Shown here: in pieces, positions 27,104 through 36,770 of the stretch | Position numbering within the stretch: the first letter of the stretch is position 1 | Layout of the letters: each line of letters begins with the position of its first letter | Origin: Geobacter sp. UBA2189 | GTDB lineage: Bacteria > Desulfobacterota > Desulfuromonadia > Geobacterales > Pseudopelobacteraceae | Direction of reading: 5' to 3' | NCBI GenBank assembly: GCA_002328035.1 | Contig: DCVL01000017.1 | Span: 294,066-358,065 of the forward strand | DNA: 64,000 bases | The notes under the pieces: model-generated | What the model saw: the letters and a program-made list of their open reading frames with translations, nothing else | The model's database searches: none | Told to the model about the DNA's origin: nothing | Program-made: the position numbers and the translations under genes

Positions 27104-29074
27104 TTATCGATCTTCTGCAGGAACAGTTTTTGTCTCTGGCAATTGGTTCTCAGGATTTGGAGCTGAGTCTCCATGTTTTGGGCAGTAATCGCTAGGCTCA
27201 GTTCCGGCAGTAAAGAATTCATTACGTTGTACGGGGCATTTTGCTGTTGCCAGAAAACCTGTGGCAGAATCAATGGTTACCGAGATAACATCATCTGGCA
27301 TGGTAAAATCGGGCACAGATTTGTTGGAGAGGGCGAACCGCATGAATCGTTCCCAGATAGGAGCGGCAATAGCTCCACCGGTAAAACCTCTGCCACCTGA
27401 CTTTGGCTGATCGTATCCCACCCATACTCCGGTAACAAGATTTGTTGTGTAACCGATAAACCAGGCATCTTTGTAGTCGCTTGTGGTGCCGGTTTTACCC
27501 GCAGCAGGATATTTTAGGCTGAATTTCTTAAGTCTTTTTGCAGTGCCTGTAGTCAGGACATCTTTAAGTATGTTGCTTGTAATAAATGCTGCTGCTGGTG
27601 AGATTACAGGGCTTGAAGATGGCGGAATATCCGTCCAGCTCTTCTGATAGCTGTTATAGATCCTGATGATTGAACGTGGCTCAGGGCGCACGCCGCCGGT
27701 GGCGAGGGGAGTGTAGGCCAATAGCAGGTCATGCAGGGTTGTTTCCTCTGTCCCCAGAGCTACCGAGAGATCGTTGCGGTTTGTGACGGCAACTCCAAGT
27801 TTTGAGGCAAAGTCGGCAAAGGTATGGGTTCCTATCTTTTCAAGCAATTTTACCGCAATTACATTGTTGGATGCTGTCAGAGCCTGCCGAAGAGTTAGAT
27901 CCCCGTGAGATTTTCCATCGTAGTTATGTGGCTTCCATCCGGCAGAGGTTCCCCTGTTGTATTCAATAGGAGTGTCGTTCCAGATGCTTGCTGCGGTAAT
28001 CCCCTGTTCCAGAGCTGCTGCAAATATAAGGGGTTTAATGGCTGAACCTGGCTGTCTCTTTGCCAGAAGAGCTCTGTTATAAGAGCTTTTTAGATAATCA
28101 ACCCCCCCTGCTATCGCCAGGATGTTACCTGCGTTTGGATCAATACTGATCAAGGCTCCTTGTAATTTGGGCGATATAGAGGTTACTCCTTCACGGATTA
28201 CCTTTTCGGCCTCTTTTTGTAGATCCAGATCCAGAGCTGCGGTTATCTCCAGTCCTCCCTGTTCAATGATTCCTGCTCCGAAGCGTTCACTGAGTCTGGA
28301 TTTTAGTAGTAATAGATACCAGTGAGCCTGATTTTTCTGAACAGGAGCTGAAGATGTGGTGTTGATTTTTTTCAACTGTTTGGGAGAGATCATTCCAAGA
28401 GCCAGCATCCTTTTCAGGACAATAGCTCTTCTAGCCCCAATGTCAGCGGGTTTTGCAAGAGGATTGTAGCGGCCTGGATTTTTGGGAATACCTGCCAGAA
28501 TCGCGCACTCCGACTCATTCAGCTCTTCAGGTGACTTGTCAAAATAAAGTCTGGCTGCCTGGGCAATACCGAATGCACCGTTACCATAGTAAATCTCATT
28601 TAAATACATCTCCAGAATCTGCTGCTTGGTGTATTTCTTTTCAAATTCTATGGCCATAAGGCTTTCAGTGACCTTGCGGTCGATAGTCTTCTCGTTTGTA
28701 AGATAGCGGTTTTTAATCAACTGCTGGGTGATGGTTGAACCCCCCTCAGCCAGCCTTCCCTTTACCACATCTTTTACAACAGCTCTGGCAATACCGCGAA
28801 GATCAATGCCTGCATGTTCATAAAAACGGGAATCCTCCACGGCCACCACTGCTTTTTGAAGGAAAACAGGAATTCGGTCAATTGTGACCCAGTAACGTTT
28901 TTCTGGCAGCAAGCGGCCAACAAATCGACTCTGGTTGTCAAACACCTTTATTGATGAATAGCCAGTCGGCAACAGTGGATAGGTTGCTATCTGTTCCAGC
29001 GCCCAGGCATTTGGGTAGATGCAAATCAGGAAAAGAAAGAAAAAAGAGGTTAGCTTCAGGTTTCTACTGCTCAC
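27104..29074 (-). CDS. Class A penicillin-binding protein (PBP1A type)
   Basis: About 656 residues. Signal-anchor segment at the N-terminus, a GT51 glycosyltransferase (AVEDSRFYEHAGIDLRGI with the catalytic Glu, then GGSTITQQLIKN and KYTKQQILEMYLNEIYYG) and a transpeptidase with RQPGSAIKPLIFA (nucleophile Ser), SNN-like ASNNVIAVKL and AGKTGTTSDYKDAW. It polymerises and crosslinks peptidoglycan. I chose the GTG at 29074, seven bases after GGAGG, giving an 11-base overlap with glgA; an ATG at 29113 lies deeper inside glgA. Confidence 0.9.
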   Translation of the reverse strand: MSSRNLKLTSFFFLFLICIYPNAWALEQIATYPLLPTGYSSIKVFDNQSRFVGRLLPEKRYWVTIDRIPVFLQKAVVAVEDSRFYEHAGIDLRGIARAVVKDVVKGRLAEGGSTITQQLIKNRYLTNEKTIDRKVTESLMAIEFEKKYTKQQILEMYLNEIYYGNGAFGIAQAARLYFDKSPEELNESECAILAGIPKNPGRYNPLAKPADIGARRAIVLKRMLALGMISPKQLKKINTTSSAPVQKNQAHWYLLLLKSRLSERFGAGIIEQGGLEITAALDLDLQKEAEKVIREGVTSISPKLQGALISIDPNAGNILAIAGGVDYLKSSYNRALLAKRQPGSAIKPLIFAAALEQGITAASIWNDTPIEYNRGTSAGWKPHNYDGKSHGDLTLRQALTASNNVIAVKLLEKIGTHTFADFASKLGVAVTNRNDLSVALGTEETTLHDLLLAYTPLATGGVRPEPRSIIRIYNSYQKSWTDIPPSSSPVISPAAAFITSNILKDVLTTGTAKRLKKFSLKYPAAGKTGTTSDYKDAWFIGYTTNLVTGVWVGYDQPKSGGRGFTGGAIAAPIWERFMRFALSNKSVPDFTMPDDVISVTIDSATGFLATAKCPVQRNEFFTAGTEPSDYCPKHGDSAPNPENQLPETKTVPAEDR

Positions 29075-30608
29075 CAAACTTCCTCCGCAACGCTTCAAGG
29101 TACATCTGTTCATACTTGCTGGCGGAGTTCTCCCATGTAAAGCGTTTGGCCATACCGTTCTTGCGTAATGCTGTTAATCCTGCATGGTTGTTGTAATAGG
29201 TCCAGGTGGCCCACCCCACGGTGTTGTAGAGAGCCGTTGCAGAATGACTCCAGAATTTGAAACCGTCACCTGTCAGTGTTGCCTCATCAAAATTTGTAAC
29301 GCTGTCATCCAGTCCACCGGTAGCCCTTACAATAGGTGGGGTTCCGTAAGCCAGAGAATACATCTGGTTAAGACCGCATGGTTCAAAAGCAGATGGCATA
29401 AGGAAAAAATCGCTACCTGCTTCTACAAGATGGGCAAGTTCATCGCTGTAGCCGATATAGCAGCCTACCTTGTCCGGATGACGATGAGCCATGCCGCCAA
29501 AGAAAAAGTGCGCCCAGGGTTCTCCATTGCCAACAACAACAACCTGGATATCCAGTTTAATCATGTTGTGGATAGCCTCTGCCAGAATGTCGGTTCCCTT
29601 TTGGGCGACCATACGAGAGACAATTCCAAAAACAGGGACATCCAGCTCTGGAAGACTGAAACGACGCTGCAATTCCCTCTTGCAGGCTGTCTTGCCGGAA
29701 AGGTCACTGTCCGTATAATTTGCTGGCAGAAAGCTGTCTGTAGCCGGATTCCAATCGCTGTAATCAACGCCGTTCAAAATGCCGTACAGATCAGCGGCTC
29801 TCTCTCTGATAACTCCTTCCAGTCCCCATCCGTAAGCTGGAGTCTTGATCTCTCTGGCATAACCTTCACTTACGCTGTTAAGCAAGGTCGCGTGATACAA
29901 TCCACCTTTAAGCAGATTTACCTGATCATCCTTTTCCAGTTCAAGAAAGGTAAAATGATCCCAACCGATATCGAGTACATCCATCAGCCCGGGATAGAAG
30001 TCCCCCTGATGTTGCATGTTATGTATGGTTAGAATTGATGCAGCTCTCCCCACAAAAGGGTCACTGCGGTATTTTGTGTTCAAAAATACAGGGACTGCTG
30101 CTGTATGCCAGTCATGTGCATGCAGGATATCCGGATGCCAGTCAAGCATCTTGGGAAGCTCAAGCGCCGCTCGCGACAAAAAGATATAACGATTGTCGTT
30201 GTCCATGAAGGCAATATTATCAATGCCATAGATCCCTTCTCGGCCATAAAGCCCCTGGTGCTCAAGAAAATAAACAGGCACGTTACTTTTTGGCAGGCGG
30301 CCTTCCCATACAGAACAGTACATCTCACCGATAATCCCCATCGGAACTACAAGGGTCCCTGGCAGGAGTTTAAGCTCGTAAAGTTCAGGATCTATGCTGT
30401 AATAACGGGGTAACAAGACGCGGACATCATGTCCCAAGGCGTGAAGATAGCGGGGAAGATCTCCTGTAACTTCACCCAGTCCGCCGGTTTTTGCGAAGGG
30501 TGATACCTCTGAAGCTGCAAAAAGTATGTTGAGAGCCCTATCTTGTTTCTTTCTTTTTATGTCTTTTGACTTGTTCTTTGAAACCTCATCGTGCTTTTTT
30601 ACTTTCAC
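29064..30608 (-). CDS. glgA: Glycogen synthase
   Basis: A 514-residue GT5 enzyme. After a lysine-rich 25-residue extension come LFAASEVSPFAK and the ADP-glucose-binding KTGGLGEV (Lys40), then the C-terminal GT-B motifs including PSAFEPCGLNQMYSLAYGT and RATGGLDDSV. It elongates alpha-1,4-glucan from ADP-glucose. The basic N-terminal extension is longer than in E. coli GlgA. It overlaps the Hpt gene upstream by four bases and the PBP gene downstream by eleven, an unusual mix of partners in one transcript. Confidence 0.93.
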   Translation of the reverse strand: MKVKKHDEVSKNKSKDIKRKKQDRALNILFAASEVSPFAKTGGLGEVTGDLPRYLHALGHDVRVLLPRYYSIDPELYELKLLPGTLVVPMGIIGEMYCSVWEGRLPKSNVPVYFLEHQGLYGREGIYGIDNIAFMDNDNRYIFLSRAALELPKMLDWHPDILHAHDWHTAAVPVFLNTKYRSDPFVGRAASILTIHNMQHQGDFYPGLMDVLDIGWDHFTFLELEKDDQVNLLKGGLYHATLLNSVSEGYAREIKTPAYGWGLEGVIRERAADLYGILNGVDYSDWNPATDSFLPANYTDSDLSGKTACKRELQRRFSLPELDVPVFGIVSRMVAQKGTDILAEAIHNMIKLDIQVVVVGNGEPWAHFFFGGMAHRHPDKVGCYIGYSDELAHLVEAGSDFFLMPSAFEPCGLNQMYSLAYGTPPIVRATGGLDDSVTNFDEATLTGDGFKFWSHSATALYNTVGWATWTYYNNHAGLTALRKNGMAKRFTWENSASKYEQMYLEALRRKFGEQ

Positions 30609-30991
30609 GCATCAAGCTCCTGCTGAATGGCTTCTATGGTATTGTTAAGCTGTTTTTCAAGTTCCGGCAGCAATCTTATCGCCTCCTCAAGGTCGCCGCT
30701 GCGGGCAGCTTTTTCCATTGCGGCTGCGGTTGCCATTATGAGCCGTCCGCCAACAGAGCCGGATTCACCCTTCAGTCCATGTGCCAGAGAGATGACTGAC
30801 TCCAGCTTACCTTCCTGAAGCAGTGGTATTATCTGAGCTAGCTTCAGAGGGGCGCTTTCAAGGTAGATCTTGTACACATCAAGCAATACATCCGAACAAC
30901 CCAGGGCGTGGTAGTTCTTACGAAGGTATTCCCTGTCAAGCGGATCTTCTTTTGGATCTGGTTGGTTGATTTCAGATATGTCAACTGGCAT
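30605..30991 (-). CDS. Free-standing Hpt phosphotransfer protein
   Basis: A 128-residue, largely helical protein with LAHGLKGESGSVGGRLI, the Hpt motif in which the histidine of AHGLKG accepts phosphate. It would shuttle phosphoryl groups between a hybrid kinase receiver and a response regulator. I took the ATG at 30991, which has AAGGG upstream. Its stop overlaps the glgA start (ATGA), so the phosphorelay protein and glycogen synthase are translated together; no kinase is adjacent. Confidence 0.82.
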   Translation of the reverse strand: MPVDISEINQPDPKEDPLDREYLRKNYHALGCSDVLLDVYKIYLESAPLKLAQIIPLLQEGKLESVISLAHGLKGESGSVGGRLIMATAAAMEKAARSGDLEEAIRLLPELEKQLNNTIEAIQQELDA

Positions 30992-31111
30992 TTTACATCC
31001 CTTCATCGATTTTAAGAGGAAGAAGCAAAGAAGTGAAAAATATGTACCAAGTTTAGACGAATTGGGAGAAAAAGCAAGAAAAGCGATGGTTGTTTGATAT
31101 TTTTTGCGGGG

Positions 31112-31139
31112 AGCCGGAACGGGGGGAACCGCTCCGGCT
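31112..31139. other. Strong hairpin between the chemoreceptor and Hpt genes
   Basis: AGCCGGA at 31112-31118 pairs with TCCGGCT at 31133-31139 around a G-rich loop. It lies 22 bases past the chemoreceptor stop on the minus strand, where a terminator would sit, but no clear T-run follows it in that direction. It may be a weak or factor-assisted terminator or an RNA-stabilising stem. Confidence 0.4.
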
Positions 31140-31160
31140 ATTTTAAAAGGTGTATTAATA

Positions 31161-33257
31161 CTATTTTACGGTACAGGGAGCAGTGTATCCGAAGCGCGCT
31201 CCGCCCCAATGCTTTCCATTAATGAAGATAGGCATTGAGAGATCGTTAAGGATTTCTCCCGTATCCCTTCGGTATGTTTGAAGCAGAACACCCTCGGTGT
31301 TCTTAGCGCATCTCATCCCTGTATTATCACCGAAGATACGTTTTGTACGATTATTAACCTTGTCCTTTTCAATATCTCCGGTCAAAGGTTTGCTGAACTT
31401 AAGGTTGTGGCATGGCACATATGCACGGTCGTCAAAGCAGATGGCGTACGCAATCTGACTGTCCTTGTTGAGTATCGCCTCCTGAAGAGGTGAAATGCTT
31501 CTGTCGAAGAAACTGTCAAAACGGGTTGTAAACTTTGGAGGATCAGTTTTTTGAGGATAAGGCTGATAGTTCCTGTCGAAGAGATCTGCTTCTGATAGAG
31601 ATCCGTTTCTAATTGCTTCGTTGATTGCGCTCTGAACGTTATCAACCAGTTCCCGTGCGTAGGTTTTTACCTGATCATGGTAGTTGCCAACAGAAAAACG
31701 TCCAACCGTGTTGTAAATTTCTTCAACAGTATTTGCAAAACGTGCAAATGTTTCCATGTTGGCCTTCATCATCTGATTTGTGCCATGAGCAGCATCAGAT
31801 ATATGATGGATCTTTGATGAAATTTCTGCGGTAACAGATGTTTGTTCAGCTGCGGCTCCTGCTATCTGTTCACTCATCATCCGTGAACTGGAAGCGCAGT
31901 TTTTGATCTCTTCAAGGTGTCTTCTTGCCTCTTCAGCCTGCTGCAGTCCTGTCTGGACAAGCACACTTTCCTTGCGGATGCTGGTTGCGGCTCTTTGGCT
32001 CTCCTGCTGGATCTTGGCAACAACACGATCAATATCCTTGGTTGATTTTGTTGTTTTTTCTGCAAGTGAACGGACTTCATCCGCAACAACGGCAAATCCG
32101 CGACCGGCCTCTCCTGCTCTTGCCGCTTCAATCGCAGCATTAAGAGCCAGCAGGTTTGTCTGGTCTGCAATATCTTCAATCAGCGAAAGCATATCGCCTA
32201 TGCTTGCTGAAGAATGTTCCAGCTCAGATATCCCTGACAAGGTTGATTCGACGCTCTGTGCAACGGTATTCATGCACTGCCAGGTTTCTCTGACGACATC
32301 AAGACCTGTACTTGCGGCCGTGTCAACTGTAGCGGCCAGACTAACCGACTGGGTAGTGTTTTCAGCGACATTCTGGATGGTGCTGCTCATCTCTTCAGAG
32401 GCAGTTGCAACAGTATCGGCATGTTCCATCTGCTCCTGAACCTCTTTGGCAATCCGTTCTGTGGCATTTGAAAGCTGGCATGTGTCACTGCCCAGAGCGC
32501 AGGCCTGTTGATAAAGGTTTGATATTATCTGTCTTACGGTCTGGGTAAGGTGATTGACTTCGGAGGCAAGATGTCCGATCTCATCCTCGGAACGAACAGG
32601 TAATACCTTGGTAAGATCTCCCTCGCCTCTCGCTATATCTTCAACCTGTACGGACAGTTCACGAATAGGCCGTACTACCATACGGGAGATGGTCAGATAG
32701 AGAACACCAATTATTATAAAAAAGAAACAAATGCCGACTCCGGTCAGGACAATGGCAAGTTTCTTTGCTTTTGCTACTCCAGCATCCAGAGAGGTGGCAA
32801 GTTGCAGACCGCCCAGATGTTTTGTGCCGGCAGGATGGCAGGCGTTGCAGCGAGCCTCGTTTACCATGGGTGTAGCAAGAACCAGCGCTGAAACACCATT
32901 TAACTGGATATTCTGTTCTTTTTGTTCGCCGGAGCTTACGGCCTGCCTCATAAGGTCGCTTGTTTCGGTACCGGCATATTGCTTGCCTTCTGAATTATAG
33001 AGCTGGATCTTCAATGCTCCGCCACGCTTAACAACATCATCTACATACTGATTGAAGGCATTAAAATCCCCCTTCATTTTCAGCTCTATAAGATCATGGA
33101 TAACATTGGCTGCAGCCTGTTTTGCGTTGCTGCGCTGGAGATCAATCATCGAATTATAGGAAAGATAAAGACTTAAAGCTCCCAGGCAGGCAAAACAGAT
33201 GGACAGGGTTACTGCAATAGCTACCAATACCTTTGCGGTAAGACGGGTACGGAACAT
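31161..33257 (-). CDS. Methyl-accepting chemotaxis protein with c-type heme motif
   Basis: A 698-residue receptor. Membrane segment 1 at about residues 8-32, a periplasmic sensor with a CNACH heme-attachment motif (Cys137, Cys140, His141) just before membrane segment 2 (about 168-190), then HAMP, and a signalling domain with the hairpin GFAVVADEVRSLAEKT. After the signalling domain a further roughly 150-residue C-terminal region (AICFDDRAYVPCHNLKFS, MPIFINGKHWGGARFGYT) resembles a PAS/Cache-like sensor. Heme in the periplasmic domain suggests redox or gas sensing. Covalent heme attachment is inferred from the motif. GGAGG lies nine bases before the ATG. Confidence 0.9.
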   Translation of the reverse strand: MFRTRLTAKVLVAIAVTLSICFACLGALSLYLSYNSMIDLQRSNAKQAAANVIHDLIELKMKGDFNAFNQYVDDVVKRGGALKIQLYNSEGKQYAGTETSDLMRQAVSSGEQKEQNIQLNGVSALVLATPMVNEARCNACHPAGTKHLGGLQLATSLDAGVAKAKKLAIVLTGVGICFFFIIIGVLYLTISRMVVRPIRELSVQVEDIARGEGDLTKVLPVRSEDEIGHLASEVNHLTQTVRQIISNLYQQACALGSDTCQLSNATERIAKEVQEQMEHADTVATASEEMSSTIQNVAENTTQSVSLAATVDTAASTGLDVVRETWQCMNTVAQSVESTLSGISELEHSSASIGDMLSLIEDIADQTNLLALNAAIEAARAGEAGRGFAVVADEVRSLAEKTTKSTKDIDRVVAKIQQESQRAATSIRKESVLVQTGLQQAEEARRHLEEIKNCASSSRMMSEQIAGAAAEQTSVTAEISSKIHHISDAAHGTNQMMKANMETFARFANTVEEIYNTVGRFSVGNYHDQVKTYARELVDNVQSAINEAIRNGSLSEADLFDRNYQPYPQKTDPPKFTTRFDSFFDRSISPLQEAILNKDSQIAYAICFDDRAYVPCHNLKFSKPLTGDIEKDKVNNRTKRIFGDNTGMRCAKNTEGVLLQTYRRDTGEILNDLSMPIFINGKHWGGARFGYTAPCTVK

Positions 33258-33398
33258 TAAACCACCTCCATTAGACAGGTGAATTACGGATTACTACAAT
33301 TTATTTGAGAGAGAAGTTCCGCTTTTTAATTAAGCAAAGTTCTCCTGTAATTGCAAGAAAAAGAATAACGATGTTTTGTTGGAAACGGAAAATCAATG

Positions 33399-33848
33399 TC
33401 AAGAGATCTGGGCAAGTTTTTCAGAGATAATTCTTATATGCTCCTTTTCCTCATCTCTCAAGGTTTTCAGCATGCTTGAGCCTTCAAAATCATCGCTGCT
33501 TTCAATCAATTGCTCGTAGTAGGAGAGCCCGCGTTTTTCAATTTCAAGTGCAATCTTCAAGGCATCCAGATCATTTGTCTCGAAACCGACTCTTTGGGAC
33601 TCGTCAGCAGGCTCAAGATCAAAGGTGTTTCTGCCATAAAAGACCCAGCGTCCCCCTTCATGCAGTGAGGTGTAAAGTTCTGTGAGTTTAAGGTAGTGCG
33701 TTTCTTCGGACTTGGCCAGCCATCTGAAAATCCGTTTTCCTTCCGGATTAAAAGTCTTCTGTTCAGCTTTGGTGTATAAATCAAAGGTTTCTTTTTCCAG
33801 CTCGATTGCCTTCATCAATGCGTCCATGAGCGGCTTGTCCTCAGGCAT
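33399..33848 (-). CDS. Ferritin-like (rubrerythrin-type) diiron protein
   Basis: A 149-residue four-helix protein with the metal-ligand pattern of rubrerythrin-like domains: ELEKETFDLY, SEETHYLKL, EIEKRGLSYY and DEEKEHIRII provide paired Glu and ExxH ligands. No rubredoxin domain is present. Such proteins handle iron or peroxide in anaerobes. It stands alone between the chemoreceptor and the HAD gene. Confidence 0.82.
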   Translation of the reverse strand: MPEDKPLMDALMKAIELEKETFDLYTKAEQKTFNPEGKRIFRWLAKSEETHYLKLTELYTSLHEGGRWVFYGRNTFDLEPADESQRVGFETNDLDALKIALEIEKRGLSYYEQLIESSDDFEGSSMLKTLRDEEKEHIRIISEKLAQIS

Positions 33849-33869
33849 GGCGTTGGCTCCTTATGCTTT

Positions 33870-34517
33870 TTATTGCTGAATCAAATTCTCAAGCTGCATC
33901 AACTCATCAACCGTTTTGGTCAATAAAACCGGACAGCCTATCTGCTCTGGCAGGTGAAGATCGATATCATACCTGTCTCCCACAAAGAGAACTTTTTGTG
34001 GAGGTTCTCCCAGTTCTGAAAGAATCCTCTCGAGGATCTCCAGATCAGGTTTTGGACGCCAGCTGTCACTGATGGTAATAATTTTTTGGAAACTATGTTC
34101 AAGATCCAGATGCGACAGAATCCTGCCTGTAAGGCGCTGATTGTTATTAGTCAGCAGCCAGCAGGTATAAAACCGTCCAAGCTTTTCAAGAAGTGGTTTT
34201 ACACGGGTATCTGGTTGTATAAGCTGTTCCGGATCAAGTTCCTCGGCGAAGTGGCGATGCATTTCCTGTATTGTACCACCCATAAACTGTATCGTGACAG
34301 CCAGTGTCTGTGCCGAGCCCCTCTCTTCCGAAAGGCGTTGACGGATTGCTCGCAACTGTCTGCCAGCCTCATCAGGCTCTGTTCCAAGCAGTTCGGCTGC
34401 ATATCGGGAAACTGAATCCCATAGTGCATTTTCAAATTCGTGTGAAACGTACAATGTTCCATCCAGGTCAAAGACAATCGCTCTGATGTTGTTATTTTCA
34501 AGTCTTGTGGTTGTCAT
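33870..34517 (-). CDS. HAD-superfamily phosphatase
   Basis: A 215-residue HAD hydrolase. FDLDGTLYVS holds the nucleophile and acid aspartates, LLTNNNQRLTG is motif II, the PKPDLEILER lysine is motif III, and LFVGDRYDIDLHL is motif IV; the cap between motifs I and II is helical (C1 type). It resembles phosphoglycolate phosphatase or pyrimidine 5'-nucleotidase-like enzymes, but the substrate cannot be told. The ATG at 34517 overlaps the stop of the methyltransferase gene upstream (ATGA). Confidence 0.8.
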   Translation of the reverse strand: MTTTRLENNNIRAIVFDLDGTLYVSHEFENALWDSVSRYAAELLGTEPDEAGRQLRAIRQRLSEERGSAQTLAVTIQFMGGTIQEMHRHFAEELDPEQLIQPDTRVKPLLEKLGRFYTCWLLTNNNQRLTGRILSHLDLEHSFQKIITISDSWRPKPDLEILERILSELGEPPQKVLFVGDRYDIDLHLPEQIGCPVLLTKTVDELMQLENLIQQ

Positions 34518-35650
34518 ATACCGATATCCCTGATGCATGACAGCTTTGGTTCAACAAACCCTTTGGATTGTACAAGCACCTTAAATGTATCACCCATCCC
34601 TCCTTCAGGCATTATCAGTCTTTTGATTGTTAGACGGAGTTTCAGTTTGTCTCTGTCTGTCATATCGGAAGCCTCTATGGCTTCAAGCTCCTCAATAATG
34701 CCAGATGAGATGAGAAAACGGGACTGTTCTCCAAACCAGAGGGTTTTTAGCCCCAGTTCTTCTCCACGTTCAATTAGTGCGCTGAAGTTGACATGCGTCG
34801 TAATATCCTGCTCTCCTATTCGATGGTAGGGGTTATCCTCTACGGTATGTTTGTAATAGCAGAGCAGTGTTCCTATGTTGCGCTCAGGGGCGTAAAGTGC
34901 TGCTTTTGGCCAACCGTAGTCTATAGTCAGTATAAACCCTTGCTGCAGGGAGGTGGCAACAGCTTCAAACCACTTAAGTCCAGCCAGTGAGATCTCTGCC
35001 TCCTGTCCAGGGTGGAGAGGTATGCCATATCTAACCAGATATGCCTCAAGTTCAGGAGTGGATGGGGTGTCCGTAAGTTCCTCGAAATCTCCTCTGTTTG
35101 TCGTTACGTAGATCTCTTTCAATCCCTGCGGGGTCATAATTACACGGTGAACCGGCATGGCATCGAGTAGTTCGTTAGAATAAAGAACTCCGGTAAACTT
35201 GAAATCCTTAAGTTCATCAGGGGTAAGCCAGGAGAGCTTTTTGATGTGCTCGGAGAGCAGGGATGCCTGAGCCTCGGCAAGTGACGGTTCTTTTTCTACC
35301 AGTACCAATCTGGTTGCGGCATAGCAGTCCGGTTTCTGTTCAGAGAGGAAGTCCATAATGTCGCATGCAAGGCGGCCATGTCCTGCTCCTGCCTCCACAA
35401 GCGTGAATTTTTCAGGTGAACCTAGTGAACGCCAGCATGCCTCTATTTCTCGAGCTATGACTCTTCCGAATGTGGCATGAACCGTGATGCTTGTGTAAAA
35501 ATCACCTTCTGTCCCAACCTTGCGACCAGGCGATGTGTAGTAGCCCGTTTCAGGTTCGTAGAGGCAGGCTGTCATATATTCTGCAAAGGTAATTTGACCT
35601 TTTAAGCTGATACGGTCGACAATAATCTTTTTTAATTTGTTTTCGCTCAT
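34514..35650 (-). CDS. MidA/NDUFAF7-like SAM-dependent methyltransferase
   Basis: A 378-residue protein. The N-terminus (GQITFAEYMTACLYEPETG, GDFYTSITVHATFG) and the SAM motif LVEAGAGHGRLACDI identify the DUF185 family. Eukaryotic NDUFAF7 dimethylates an arginine of a complex I subunit; the bacterial substrate is not established. It is translationally coupled to the HAD gene that follows. Confidence 0.85.
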   Translation of the reverse strand: MSENKLKKIIVDRISLKGQITFAEYMTACLYEPETGYYTSPGRKVGTEGDFYTSITVHATFGRVIAREIEACWRSLGSPEKFTLVEAGAGHGRLACDIMDFLSEQKPDCYAATRLVLVEKEPSLAEAQASLLSEHIKKLSWLTPDELKDFKFTGVLYSNELLDAMPVHRVIMTPQGLKEIYVTTNRGDFEELTDTPSTPELEAYLVRYGIPLHPGQEAEISLAGLKWFEAVATSLQQGFILTIDYGWPKAALYAPERNIGTLLCYYKHTVEDNPYHRIGEQDITTHVNFSALIERGEELGLKTLWFGEQSRFLISSGIIEELEAIEASDMTDRDKLKLRLTIKRLIMPEGGMGDTFKVLVQSKGFVEPKLSCIRDIGI

Positions 35651-35693
35651 AGTTGTTGATTGTCGAGGAGAAGGAACAAAAGGTGCCAGCTGT

Positions 35694-36701
35694 TCAGGCT
35701 TTTACCTTTTTCCTGTAGATCTCCCGCAGCGCTTTTATCTGCTGTCTTAATTCCTTTCTCAATTCTGGCGGTTCCAAAATTTCAGCGTGCTTACCGTAGG
35801 ATAACACCCAGGCCATTATTTCAAGAGTACCGGCTGCCTCAAAGGATAAGGTGATAGAACCGTCCGGTTCGTTAACCAGTTTCTGAACTGTTCTCCAGAT
35901 TCTATCCTTTACCAGGTGAGCAACTTCGTTATCAAAATGTATCTTGATCTGCATCGGTTTGTCGCTGACAAGCGCGAAGGCATCATTAAAGTAATTTTCA
36001 GGGTTAAATCCCTGAGGGATCTCGAATCGTCGCCTGGTAACCGTCAGTTCGAGGATCCTTTCGATTGCGAACAGACGAACAGCATCTCGGTTTTTCGCAA
36101 ATGCCAGAAGGTAGATTCCCCCCTTGGCAAGCACCAGAGTGTACGGATCTACCTCATAAATCGCGTTTTCCTTGCCGCTTCGGTTGTAACTAATCTTTAC
36201 CGTAAACTGGTATAAAAGGGCACGCCGCAGTTCGGAGAGAAGCTTTAAGGAACCGGAGTATGTTCTTGTACCTTGGAAACGGGGGAGCGAAACCCGAGCA
36301 ATCCTTTCAAGATGGGCGACAGAGCGAGGTGGCAGGGCTGAGTGAATCTTGGAAAAGATGTTTTCAATCTCGGTTCCGAAAGGCTCGTAAGGAAGAAGTC
36401 CGGAGCAAGCCTTCAACAAATGAAGCGAAACCAGTTCCTCAAGGGTGAAGGTAACAGGTTGTATCTGGCGGTTGCTGGTTATGAAGCTGTAAGCCATTCG
36501 CCCCTCTTCACGCCTTGAAGTCAAAGGGTAACCTGCCTCCTGTATCGCAGCAAGATCCCTGTGAACAGTCCGGAGATCCACACCTGTTTCTTCAACCAAC
36601 TCGTCAAGAGTGATGCCGTTACGGGATTCAATCAGCCTGATAACGGTATGCAACCTTGCCGCCTGGGTATAATGGCCTTTAGGTTTGCCCTGCTTTGCCA
36701 T
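35694..36701 (-). CDS. WYL-domain transcriptional regulator
   Basis: A 335-residue protein with an N-terminal winged helix (HTVIRLIESRNGITLDELVE, then DLRTVHRDLAAIQEAGYPL) and a WYL domain around residues 150-235 followed by a WCX-like C-terminal part (IWRTVQKLVNEPDGSITLS). WYL regulators sense ligands, often nucleic acids or nucleotides, and frequently repress by binding their own region. No obvious target operon is beside it. Confidence 0.85.
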   Translation of the reverse strand: MAKQGKPKGHYTQAARLHTVIRLIESRNGITLDELVEETGVDLRTVHRDLAAIQEAGYPLTSRREEGRMAYSFITSNRQIQPVTFTLEELVSLHLLKACSGLLPYEPFGTEIENIFSKIHSALPPRSVAHLERIARVSLPRFQGTRTYSGSLKLLSELRRALLYQFTVKISYNRSGKENAIYEVDPYTLVLAKGGIYLLAFAKNRDAVRLFAIERILELTVTRRRFEIPQGFNPENYFNDAFALVSDKPMQIKIHFDNEVAHLVKDRIWRTVQKLVNEPDGSITLSFEAAGTLEIMAWVLSYGKHAEILEPPELRKELRQQIKALREIYRKKVKA

Positions 36702-36770
36702 GCTTACCTCTGTTCCTGAATACTTTTTTCAGTTACACTCAGTTCAACGCCGAGGTTAAAGGTACGTGAT

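Noticed and set aside
29074..29113. ATG at 29113 as the PBP1A start
   Set aside because: It would extend the overlap with glgA to 50 bases, while the GTG at 29074 has GGAGG at good distance and gives a cleaner signal anchor.
33258..33398. Sigma28 (flagellar) promoter for the chemoreceptor
   Set aside because: A TAAA-like and a CCGTAA-like string occur on the minus strand, but spacing and match to the consensus are too poor.
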